From: Marisa cornuarietis
Lineage: Eukaryota; Mollusca; Gastropoda; Architaenioglossa; Ampullariidae
Assembly (NCBI GenBank): GCA_004794655.1
Contig: SMMW01000559.1
Span: forward strand, 1,488,001-1,552,000
DNA: 64,000 nt
Reading direction: 5' to 3'
The notes below the pieces were generated by a model that ran no database searches, was not told where the DNA came from, and was given only the letters and a program-made list of their open reading frames with translations. Of this stretch, positions 11,025 through 22,150 are shown piece by piece (position 1 is the stretch's first letter; the number at the start of each line of letters is the position of its first letter). The translations under genes were made by a program, and so were the position numbers.

Positions 11025-12925
11025 GTAAGTTAACTCCAGTCATTTCACTCCGTTTTGCTAGGCTTAAGTTACACTTAGTACTTCTCCATTAGTGGCATTT
11101 CAGTGCTCTACCGCGTTTAGCGTTAGGCTTGCAACCATTTACTTATTCATAATCAATGCTAGGTCAATGTCATTTAACTTCCTTTATTAACATGTTGCTT
11201 CCGAACGATGTATGACAGCAGTTAATCTGTTAATCTGACTTAAGCTTTTAAAACTGTTGCTAAAAGTGTATGTTAGCTTAAGGTATTATAGAAACCGCGT
11301 CATTGCACAAACGTCACATGACATTTACAAGACCCTGATCCAAATTCATTGATCTAACACATATTACAATTCGCTATAGTTATAGTAAGAGGAAACTGTT
11401 GTATTATTGCTGTGTTCATTTTAAGTTGTTTGTTAGTAGAGTTCACATTTTTAATTATTTCATTAGCTACCATACATGATATTTTCTGTGGGTAGACCAC
11501 TATGGCCTATGTCTTTTTCACCCAATGGTTATTAGGGCAGATATTTTAATGAACGTGTAAAGTTTATCACATGTGATAGGAGGAGAGCTGATGTGCAGGA
11601 TTTGATGTACGTGACATGACTCCAAGGTTTGATAAATAATCGTTCTTAGTATTTTTATACAATACTATTTGCAGTGTAGCTAAAAACAGTGAGTTGTTAA
11701 ACTTATCAGATCATTTGTGTATGCTTTGTCACCATTTTATTTAGCTGCATGTATTTTGCAGATTGTTCACAATTTACTCGACATCAAGCAAGAACTGAGT
11801 CCCTATTATTAGAGATGATTCTTCTCAGTACAAATATCCTGTTATTTTAATATTTTTGTTTTATTGTAAGAGCTAATTAAAAATGAAAAAAACTGATTAG
11901 TATCTACTGTCAGTTAGCTGTCAATTAACTCTTACAATAAAGATTAATTAGTTTACATAGAAACATTCAAAAGATTCACTATCTTGTCATTTGCTTTTAT
12001 GTCAGAAAGTCCTTGTGAAAGTCCACTCTCTTGCAAATGTGAAAGGTTGCTGTTGATTTCTTTTTTAAGATTTGATTTCTTTGTAAGGTTTTATGTGAGC
12101 AAGAGTGACTTGCCCTTGGAGTAAACATAATCAGCACTAAGCGGCAGTGTGCTTTAAGTGAGACAGCATCATATTTTTGAGCATTTAAAAGCTTTTTCCA
12201 CAAGAGGAACATTTTTTTAGTTAAGAATGCATCCATATTCTGTGGAACAATCTACATGCTCCTCCTTTTTTTTTTTTGCTGGCTAATAGATTGACACAGC
12301 TTAACAAAAGTCACAATTGTAATCCACTTGTATAATTACTGATAGTTTCAGTGGGGCTAACAAAAAAGACAGTCCCAAATTACTGATCACATACATCAGC
12401 TGTATGTGGCTGTTATATAATAGCAACAACAGTCAAATAAAGACCTCTCTCACTCCATGAACCATTTAATGGAAAGGCAGTTCATTTTGTCTAGTTTGTT
12501 GAAAACAAGCATAAAATATTCCATAGAAAAAAAAGAAAAAATTACAGAGTGCATCTTGCTGTACCCAAAATTTAGTAATTTCACTGACAGCAAGGGGGGT
12601 GGCCCGATGAGGCAAGTTAGTGCCTGTCACCAATACAGTGAGTTTGCTATCCCGGGTCCAGATCTCATGTCGGGCACACTGTTGAATGAAAAACTTTTAA
12701 GACTTTTGATATTGAAGCAAGGCAAAGAGATAACTAACACAGAGTTTAAGGAAAGTTTTGGAAGTCTAACAAAGTCATGAACTTTGACAGTTTGCAGTGC
12801 ATTGTTTTATTATTTATCTGCAAACTAATAGGCTAAATTTAATTTTATGGTTGCATATGCAAAGATTTTTATAGATTGTTTTTTTAATTTAACACTTATG
12901 GCTATTTATTTGACTTGTGCATGTG

Positions 12926-12956
<31 letters not shown>

Positions 12957-15900
12957 ATAAATACACAGATATTTATTTACAAATATAGATGTGTCAAATT
13001 TTGTTTCAGTTGTCACCTGTTTGTCCGAAATAGCAGCAACTTATTATGATACAGATCTCTTGGTCGAATCATATATCATTAACGTACTTGTTTAAGTTCC
13101 ATTGGTGAAAGTAGCTGTCTAGGAAGTGTTAAAACGTGTTTGGAAAGATGTCTGGAATTTAGTTCCCATCTGTATGAATCCAGCAGTTATTATTTTTGGT
13201 TTTGATGAGGCTTGTGAAAATTCCTTTTTCTTTAAAGTTCAGCTTTAGCAGTACTATTATAATCATCAGTTTTTTTTCAAGAGAAAATGTGTACTTGTGT
13301 CTTGTTTCATAACATTCTTTAAATTTTTTTATATAGTTATACATTGATTTACTTAGCTGTTGCTTTGTTGTTTTTAAGTTCATCTGATTTTAGAAATCTA
13401 GAAAAATCACTCACTATACATTATTCCACATAACAAGATAGATAATATACGAGGTGTGGCAGAAAAGTAATGAGACTGATTAGGGGGGTTGGGGAACCAC
13501 AGGAATGCCTTTTGAGGTCAAAAATTCTGTGGCGGAGAGGGCAGTGTGACATGGGGCACTGTCATGATGGAGTATCCATTTGTCAGCAATGTCTTTCTCA
13601 TGTGAATGACCCTTTTTCTGAGTCTTTCGGGGACGTCTTTATAAAAAAACTTGGTTGACAGTTTGTCCTGGAGGAACAAATTCTTTGTGGATGATTCCCT
13701 TTCTGTGCTTCCCCAACGCCCCTATTCACCTGACCTCAGCCCCTGTGACATTTTCCTTTTTCCTAAACTGAAAAATGTCCTCAAAGGACGTCATTTTGGG
13801 ACTTTAGAAAACATCCAAAAGAGTGTAACGGACATGCTGAAGACCATACCGGTTGAAGACTTCCAGCGCTGCTACCAAAAGTGGGAACAACGTCTCCATC
13901 GGTGTGTAGCTGCCCAAGGGAACTATTTTGAAGGGGATAACATTGTTGTTTGAAAAAAATTAAAACTTTGGTAAATAAAAAATCAGTCTCATTACTTTTC
14001 TGCCACACATCGTATATCATTTTTATATATATCATAGTATAAAATATATATCATCTATATGTGCCACAGAGTTAACTAATGAGTATGAAGAACTTAATGA
14101 GGGCTCATGGTGCAAAGGTCTTGTTAAAGAATTGAGTGATTTTTATACCAGTGGCTCGTCCATCACCTGCTGGAAACATAACTGACATGGTTTTGCACTC
14201 TGTCAACTAACAGAGCTAGCAAAAAGGGACTTTTAACAATAAAAAATATGAATAACTTACTACTTTATTTCCATATTTAGCATAGGGTGCATTCAGAGTT
14301 TTGAACACTAGCACAAAAATGTCTTGGCCTTATAGTTTTTGGTTCTTAAGAAACTGGGAGCTTTGTTTACCCCAACTAAGAGATGTCACTCGCAGGTGAT
14401 AATATCAACCTTTCAAGCCTCATAATCGTGAATGAGACAATTTACATTCCAGAAGTAATTTTGAATCTGGAACAGTTTGTAAAATATATTGTTCCTTTTG
14501 GAATGGAAAAGTCAAGAAATTAGAAAATAAGAGCCATCTACAAGTTGCTCTGTTGTGTTGGTTCTGTAGAGCACTGTTTATTTAATTTGCAGTTGTTTGC
14601 CATTGTGGTGTTTGGCTGCATATCCGCAGGAGCCTGGTATGCCGGCCACTGTCTGATGAATGATGATAACAATGCCTGTGGTTATGGAACAGGAATTGGT
14701 GTACTTGCATTTCTGCTCTGTCTTGCTTTTCTTATGGTGGACGCCTTGTTTGACAATTTGAGCAATGTCCAGCATAGGAAATATGCTGTTCTGGCTGACC
14801 TTGGTTCATCAGGTGAGTTGCAACAAAAGACAGTATCAGTTAAAGGTATGCTTCATGAATTTTACATATATTGAATTTGTAATTAGTCATGATGGTTCAA
14901 GAAAAAGTCTTGGACCTTTATGCAAGTTAACCATTGTTGATTAGAGGGTGTGGCACAGAACTTTATCCGTTTGATGAGCAGTGATTTGCCAAAAGGAGTA
15001 GGCATAAGAATGTCAGAGGTGCCATGCTGTAGGTGCAGACTGCACACTAAGAGGGAATTGATGGGCTTTGGGCTACTGTCTGGGTAATTTTTAAAAAAAT
15101 ATCTTCTGTAGCTTCCCACCCAACAACACTGATGCTGCTGTGTGGTACGTTTTCTTGATCTTGTCTACACACACTGATGCACACACAGACACAGAGATGT
15201 GCACAAAGGAGATCTGTACATAGCTCAAACACTACATTCTAAATATGACACATCAAGATTCTTTTGAAGTGAGGCTTACATCTGACAACAGTGGTGTTGA
15301 TACACAACTATACTAAGATGTGCTTTTGACTAAATAGCCTGAACAGCAACAACCTTTTGACATTAACTGAATGTCTTGATATACATATAATATGAATCTA
15401 TGAACTAAATGGAAACAAAAATTTGTGTTTGAATTGTTAAAGGGAAAAAAGCATTTATGCAACATTATGAATGTGTATTGCCAGTCATTTTTGTTGAGTA
15501 AGATGGTAGCTGAACTTGCATGCTCTGCTGGGAATAGGGGCCTGAGCATGCATGTGTATAGTGTTCAAACAATGTATGGCTTTGTTGGTAATATTTGGTG
15601 TTAGTAGCTACTTCTATCATCGGTGATTTATTCATCTTTTAGGCCTGGATTGATTTGGCTTTTGATGTTGGGACAGTGTGATCTTACGTGGAACAAAATG
15701 GTCATACATGTAGTAGGTCATTTTGACTCTGGTGGTAGAGTGATATGGTTTGGGGGCAAAATGATCAGTGACCTGTCCATAGCACAGACATGCTGAACCT
15801 GCAGCTAACATTTCACTTAACAGATGTGCATTGCATCTGTTTTGCTACAATGACATGTCAGTTACTGTTTGAATGAGCTTGACTCCAGTGAAGCAGTAGA

Positions 15901-18517
15901 TCCAACATTGACGTTTGAATCATAAAAGAGATAAAAATTCAAGGGCCAAAGAATTACTGAAAATTAATTCTAGATGTTTCTTTACATTTGTGTAACAGCG
16001 ATATGTAGAACACATTATCAATACAGTTTCAAAAATAATCACTCCATAACCTATTATTTGTTTACTCTTGAAGAAGAACTGCTAACTTTTGTGTAAGCAA
16101 TGTCTCGCAGTATCTGGCTAAAGCAAAGCCACTCTGCAGTTGGTGGATCAGTCTGTGTTCTCTGCTCATTGAGATGCTTTAGTTTTTTCAAAGTACATTT
16201 CACACGCTCAAGCAGGATTTTGCCCCTCACATCGATTGCAGGTGCGAAATGCATACTTTGCAAGAAAACTTTTCTTAAATGTCTATTCATAAAACATGGC
16301 AATTTGCAGTTTACTGATATGAATTGATATCTGTAAAAAGTATCATTAATTATGGTCTTTAAACCTTCAGGGACATAATACTGCTTTTGTCAGCAACCAT
16401 ATTTTTGATTTGAAGAATATTTATTATTTAAAATTAACAAACATGTGCTATCTGTGTATGGTCTTAGAAGAGAACTTTGCAAACTTTCTTTATTTCAGCC
16501 TTGTGGACATTTTTGTGGTTTGTGGGATTTTGCTACATGACTGATCAGTGGAGAAAGACGACTACGTCAGAAGAGCTTCATGTAACGTCAAGTGACAGAA
16601 ACAACATTCAGGCAGCCATTGCATTCTCCTTCTTCTCCATTTTTACCTGGGTAAGTTCTAGGCTTTGTCAAATTAATCTGAGGAGGTAAAAAAAGTGTAC
16701 ATTTCTTTGAACCTTATTTCCCCCAAAAGTTAAGCTACTCCAACTCCTAAAACATTTCACCAGCTACAGTCTGCTCTGCCTTTTGTGAGAATTATTCAAC
16801 TGAGATGACGTTACTTGTGGTGAATGATCTTACTGTCTGCTTGCAACAGGGATCACATTACTGTCAGTGCTGTCAGCAGCACTTCACACACTCAAATATG
16901 ATATTTGTTTTTGTGACTTTAGAGGTGTTTGGCTCCATTTTAAAATGGTTCCAGTCCTACCTATGGACTTTAGCTTGTGTCTGTGGCAATGATTTTGAAG
17001 TATAGGTGTCTCAGTTCTCAGGCCTTTTATTCATTGTATACATCCAACCTCTTGGTTCCACTATGTGCTATTTGGACCTGCAGTATTATGTATGCTGATA
17101 ATACACATATGCTAGTATCTGGCCTTGTTTCTCAGATCCAAGCAGGTCTGCACCACCCACAATGAAGAGTAAACTGTGAAGGCCTGGATGCTCACCAACT
17201 ATAAATACTGACCTCTCAATTAAATTGAGGTCATTCCAGTAGCATCTGAAAATAAAATGTTTGCAATCCTTTACTATTTTTCGCTGGAGTAAAAGTCTCT
17301 CTTTCCCAGACCATCAGAAATCTTGGTGTTATCATTGTCTTGTGAATCTCGAATCAGTGCAGTGAGAAGGTTCATCTTACTTGCGTTGTATAGGATCAGC
17401 CGCATCCGACCTTTTATGTCGGTTTCTGCTGCCAAAAAGTTCATGTCTTGATTTATGTTCTCTTAAATGTATTACTCAGCGCTAACCCTAGCCCTATCTC
17501 AACTTATCGATTTCGTAACTGCCTACTCGACAAAATTCAAAGGGCTCAGAATAATGCCGTTTATGTGATCTTCTAAACCCCACCTCTTGGAAGCCTGCAA
17601 ACACTTTGGTAAAGCTATGTTATAGCTATTTTTAAATAAAATGTATTATATGTAAAAAAATAAATAGCCATAATATCTAAGACAAAATTAACTAGCCATA
17701 ATATTTAAAAAAATTAAATAGCAAATGTAAACAAAGAATCATAATTCTAGTTCATTATATTGATTTTATTTTTGTCCCCATCGTTCACTAGTACACCTGT
17801 ATTCTGGCTCAGAATATGCACTCACCCAAAATCCATTTTCTGTCTCAGCATCCTGTTTTACTAGTCACTTGTCTTTCTTGTAGTATTTACAATATATGTG
17901 ACAGTACTCGTACATCTCAGCATTCTATGAAATATATGGTGAAGAGAAAACTTAATGGACAAAGTAATACACCAATCATGAAGTACCATTTCATAGGCAG
18001 ACTACAATTTTTTTAAGTAGAAGAGGAACTTAAAAATGATTCCTTACAAGACATTGCTTCTTAAAACAAGTATATGCTGAACCCATAAGACCTTTTCTCA
18101 AGTATATCTTAACCACGTGGAGCACTGCAGAGAGACTGGCTGAAACAAAAGTCAGGTTTTACAGTATACTCAGCTGACAGGTTCAGGCATGCTACAGTCA
18201 TCAAAATTTGATAAATACTTTGTGTATTCCGTTTATTCTGTGGACATTATGTTGTAATGAAATCATGAGAGAACCAGAGGAGGAGTTCAGTTAATTGATA
18301 AGCATCATTCTTTTCTTGACAGGGCGCTCTGACATTCTTGGCTGTGCGTCGCTACCGTATGGGTGGACAGGAGGCTTTTAACTCTGGATTTGATCAAGAG
18401 CAGAATGCTTCCTCTCCCTATTCATCTTTTCCTGGCAGTGACAGTGGGGATCCCTACCAGCAGCCTCCATTCAGCCAGCAAAAGGAAACCCCAGACTACC
18501 AGCCTCCAACCTACTGA
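10911..18517 (+). CDS. SYNGR: Synaptogyrin, four coding exons
   Basis: Synaptogyrins are four-pass MARVEL-domain proteins of synaptic and other secretory vesicles, acting in vesicle trafficking and exocytosis. Exons are 10911-11024, 14593-14812, 16499-16650 and 18323-18517. All are flanked by GT-AG, phases close, and the product is 226 residues (human SYNGR1 about 233). Hallmarks are GGAYGAGKAGAPFDP at the N terminus, hydrophobic segment 1 (FAIVVFGCISAGAW), a luminal loop with the NACGYG pattern, segment 2 (GVLAFLLCLAFLMVDALF), segment 3 (LWTFLWFVGFCYM), segment 4 (AAIAFSFFSIFTW-GALTFLAV), and a Tyr/Pro-rich cytoplasmic tail (YQQPPF, YQPPTY). The animal ancestor had one gene, so a vertebrate paralogue number does not apply. 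Intron 3 holds a LINE fragment and intron 1 a mariner derivative and a SINE-like piece. The gene appears intact. Confidence 0.95.
12585..12675 (+). mobile_element. tRNA-derived SINE head, degenerate
   Basis: The stretch starting GGGGGGTGGCCCGATGAGG has an A-box-like TGGCCCGATGAGG (about 12597-12609, resembling tRNA-Arg) and a B-box-like GGGTCCAGATCTC about 45 bp later (12654-12666). The spacing fits an RNA polymerase III tRNA-type promoter. The cloverleaf is too degraded to be a functional tRNA. The tail is not identified. Confidence 0.45.
12926..12954. repeat. (CA)n microsatellite
   Basis: About 14 uninterrupted CA units within synaptogyrin intron 1. Confidence 0.95.
13450..14012. mobile_element. 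Mariner-derived element with inverted internal segment (copy 1)
   Basis: Flanked by TA on both sides (13448-13449, 14013-14014). The terminal inverted repeats are about 32 bp with one mismatch (CGAGGTGTGGCAGAAAAGTA...). The right part (about 13700-13950) encodes, on plus, the mariner transposase C terminus (YSPDLSPCDIFLFPKLKNVL). The left part (about 13484-13690) encodes, on minus, the middle of transposase (EFVPPGQTVNQ, WILHHDSAPCHTAL). The two halves point toward each other, so it is a head-to-head rearranged, non-autonomous derivative. It lies in synaptogyrin intron 1. Confidence 0.88.
14593..14812 (+). CDS. SYNGR: Synaptogyrin coding exon 2
   Basis: 220 bp. It encodes the first two membrane segments and the luminal loop between them with two Cys (GHCLMN, NACGYG), then NVQHRKYAVLADLGSS. 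The acceptor is AATTTGCAG and the donor GTGAGT. Confidence 0.94.
14813..16498 (+). other. SYNGR: Synaptogyrin intron 2
   Basis: 1.7 kb, no recognisable coding sequence or mobile element. Confidence 0.85.
16499..16650 (+). CDS. SYNGR: Synaptogyrin coding exon 3
   Basis: 152 bp. It encodes segment 3 (LWTFLWFVGFCYMTDQW), the second luminal loop (SEELHVTSSDRNN) and the start of segment 4 (AAIAFSFFSIFTW). The donor GTAAGT follows a TGG codon. Confidence 0.94.
16930..17600 (+). mobile_element. CR1/L2-like LINE reverse-transcriptase fragment
   Basis: Broken translations give an RT palm motif (YADNTHMLVSGL at about 17090), then NLGVI and a tail block with IQRAQNNAV. Stops and frame changes show it is dead. 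It lies in synaptogyrin intron 3, same strand. Confidence 0.7.
18323..18517 (+). CDS. SYNGR: Synaptogyrin coding exon 4 and stop
   Basis: 195 bp including TGA. It finishes segment 4 (GALTFLAVRRYRMG) and encodes the cytoplasmic tail rich in Ser, Gln, Pro and Tyr, ending YQPPTY. Confidence 0.93.
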   Translation, partial: GALTFLAVRRYRMGGQEAFNSGFDQEQNASSPYSSFPGSDSGDPYQQPPFSQQKETPDYQPPTY

Positions 18518-21500
18518 TAACATGGAAGTGACAGAATCCTCACTCAAAATCTGTTTTTGATGCACTTATCACTCTTCATCCATCTTTCCCCTCTTTTCTA
18601 TCTCTCTCTCTTCTTCTTAGTTTTGTCACTGTCACCTTGTACAGTCCCATCCTTAAGAATATGCACTAGTGAGCTTGAAGTGAAGGAGGATGTTTTGGTT
18701 CGCAGCTGCCAGTTGATGTAAAGCCAATCACAGCTTTACCTTACTGTGGATCAGCTCTTAACATCAGCAATAATCCTTGATGTTCCCAGCCACTTGTGCA
18801 GATTCTGGTGATGCTAGTTCATTGTAGGTGCGCATATTAACAGTGAAGTTAATGTTCTGCTGCTTGAGACAAGGCAAGTAGATGATAAGTGGGTAATTGA
18901 CCAAACTAGAAAGCAGGGTAGTTAATGGTTGTCCTAGTAGTCAAGTTGATGTGATGTAGCCAGTCTGGTAGGTTTCAAGTTAATTACAGTTTTGTGTCTT
19001 TTGTCACCTGTCCTCAAAACTAGCAGTCACCAGATTTCTTCCATTACTATATTCTATGCCCATTCATTCAGATTCATTTGTCTTTTGAATTATATCGTTT
19101 ATTTTCAAAAGCTGTTGAGCATGAGCTCTCTGATATAAGTGTCAAATGCTTGCCCATTAAAAACAAAGAAAAAGAAAATTTGAAGCTGCGACCTGTTAGA
19201 TACAGGTTATTAAAGCAAAATTTTCCGTCAAAAGCTACTATACGAAGTCCCTTTAAAATGTTCTTCAGGAATCCAGTCACTTGTAAAGCGTCAGTATTAC
19301 AGGTTGTTGGGTTGCACTCTCACAATGGAAAAAGGTTTGCTCCGAGTATACCCTAGTATACTTGGAGAAAACATATTGCAAACAGATTGGGAGAACATTG
19401 GATTCCTATCATTGCAGCATAACAGTAGTTATTTGTGAATAAAGAACCAAATGAGGATGTTGTATTTCTCTAGGAAGTTCTTTGTGGTTAAAGCCGTATT
19501 GATCCACAGTACTTTTTTAATTCTTGAATCAGACTACTTTTTTAGTGATCAACTGTTGGACTGATAGCTTAAAAGTAGTATTTCTTTGTGTAAAGGAAGT
19601 TTCTCCAAATAATAGAAAATAAGTACAAGTTTTCAAGTTTTTAAAGTATACAAACTTTGAGTTATCTGCACAAATGATTGAGTTGTAGGTACAAAGAGCA
19701 ACATTTCTTGATGTGTTTACTTGGTTTTATTTGACATTTTACTGTATACCTTCTGAATGCAGAGTTAAGGGATTTTAACCTGCCTCATCCATTAGCTACT
19801 GTGCTGTTGCAAAAATCCAAAATTTCTCCAGGTTCTTCAGTAAGAAGGGATTTAGTTATTTATTTACTGTCATCATTTTGATTTTTTTGTGTGTCCTTGC
19901 TGATTTGTAACAATAATAAAACAAACCCAATATTCTAGTTTTTTACCTTCAGATATACTGAATAAAACATTTTAAATTAATTTCAGTTGAACTGGCCTGC
20001 CCTTGAAACGAAAATTCAATTTTTCTTTTTCTGCAGCAGCTGGTCTCATGGACCATGGGCATACTGGCGTAAAGGGGGATAGCGCATGTGTGTGTGTGTG
20101 TAGTAACAAGAGCTAAGAAGGGCTGTGTGGGAGAGAGGCAGGGCCTGTGTGTGGGTGAGCGAGTACACATGAGCAAGATCACAAATTTGGCATTTCATAT
20201 TTATATGGCATATCATGCAGTTCTGAGTACTAATCAATTCAATCTACACTGAGAAAAAAGTACCACCCTAACCTGCTAACTTGCTAATTATTTTCCAACA
20301 CTAAAAAATCAGGGTTGCCATTTCTGAATTTTAACAAACTGGTTTAAGATAAGATAAGAAAGCTGGTGTGGATTTTATGTGTTGAAGATTAGAGTTTTGT
20401 TCTAATGATGTGCTTAGATTGTAGCATGAAACTGTCAGCAGCATTTATGAAAGCTAAACGTGTGAATCTTGCCTTCATCTGTCAGAATATTGTTGATTAT
20501 TTTACTCACTGCTGCTCACCCAGAAGGTTCAGGGGCTTTCTTGTGATTCATAAAGAGTCCATTTTGCTAGACACAACAACAGCTTCTTAGTTGTTTTCCA
20601 CCAAGTTACCTGTGGAGCAGTAATAAATACCATTAGAATGTGATCATTTTGTGTTAGCATTTCTTGCCATCCAGCCACACATGCAACCTACTTCAGATTT
20701 CATTTCTTGATATTTATGCATGGGGCAGCAGCAAGGGTGGTTCATGCTCTGAATTAACTCAGTTTTTTTTTTTTAATTTGTTTTTTTTACCTTTAAGGTA
20801 TGCTAAACTGCATAATTTGTGGGGTTTTCAAGATCATTAGATCTGCTGGGTTATCTAATTAACTAATTAGGTGGCATTTTGATTGCTGTTACTCATGTAT
20901 ATTTTCTGCCATTTTCTTTTTCATTCTATTGACTGAAGTGAAAATTTTGGTTGTCAGATAAGAATGCTCATCTATTTATAAAGAAAGGTTGTTTCCCCCT
21001 TATAGATTCACATCAGAAAGGCTGCATTTCCTAATTCTCTTTTTTCTATGTGCATAGTCAAATAAAGCTGAACTCAGTGTGCATGTACAACTATTGCAGT
21101 AAACTGATGAAAGCTTGTAGTTCTATGTGTATATAGTTCAAAACTATCCTTGTATGCAAGATTTTATGTGTTACAGTTTGTGTCCTAGAGCTGGTTAAAC
21201 TTTGGATCATACAAATCAATAAGCCAGATCATCTTGATGCATTATATGAAAAGTGTTATTGATGAGGCTTTGTAACTAAAGTCCTTCATCTTTTGTTACC
21301 AGTCTATTCTTAAGGAAGTAAAGGTACAAAATTATCATACATTTCACAAAAGCTTTCAAATTCAGCGATATGAAAGATAACTGCCAGCATTCCGTGTGTG
21401 TTGTGACTGGGAGTATGCCTCTGACTGACTTTTAAACTTTTTAAAATGTTATCTAAAAACACTGATTGAGACTAGTAGCTTTTAAAACAAATCTTTTGTT

Positions 21501-22150
21501 TGTTACAGATTGATTTAATTGCGTTGTGGTGCATTACAGCTTTCAGTTGTACAAAATCATTCTCTGTTCCAATGATCTCTTTGTCATTATTTTTTAATTT
21601 ATTATTAATTTTACTTGAATAATTTTTCGATGATCGAGGCTTTTGATGATTCAGCGTGCAATGCTAAGCTGTTAAGCACTCTAGTTACTGTTGTGCTTTT
21701 GAAACTATGTATCACTTGCTGTTGTGAATACTTCACTGTGATGAGACTGAATAAACTATATCCACTGCCTAATTATAGTGTTCCTTACCCATCTTGTGAA
21801 TGACTTTGTTTTAGAAATGCAAATCACCTTAGCATTCATCTTCTTCCTTCAGCAGCTTGCTTTTCTCCTATCTGCTCTTTCCACTTTAATGTTTATTCTC
21901 TCAGGTGGCTGAAGATACACCAAGCAAATTTTGACATAAATTTAATTAAACTGATGAACTGCTTTGAAAAAAATTAGTCATCGCATAGTAAAATATCTGT
22001 ATGTTACATATTTTCTATGGTACCAATAATGAGGATGTATGATGCACATCTGATGAGGAGCTCATGGAGTTGCTTGTGTGCACTCGATTACAAAATGCTC
22101 TGCCTCTCTGCTCGTCGTTAAAACACTCTTGGCACTTCTCAAAAGCAAAG
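18518..22150 (+). other. Synaptogyrin 3' UTR and flank
   Basis: AT-rich, with no recognisable gene. Candidate poly(A) signals AATAAA lie at 19438-19443, 19915-19920, 21062-21067 and 21750-21755. The 3' UTR limit cannot be fixed from sequence. Confidence 0.35.

Larger units (their letters stand above)
11025..14592 (+). other. SYNGR: Synaptogyrin intron 1
   Basis: 3.6 kb, GTAAGT to AG. It hosts the SINE-like piece, a CA microsatellite and mariner copy 1. Nothing else is recognised. Confidence 0.85.
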
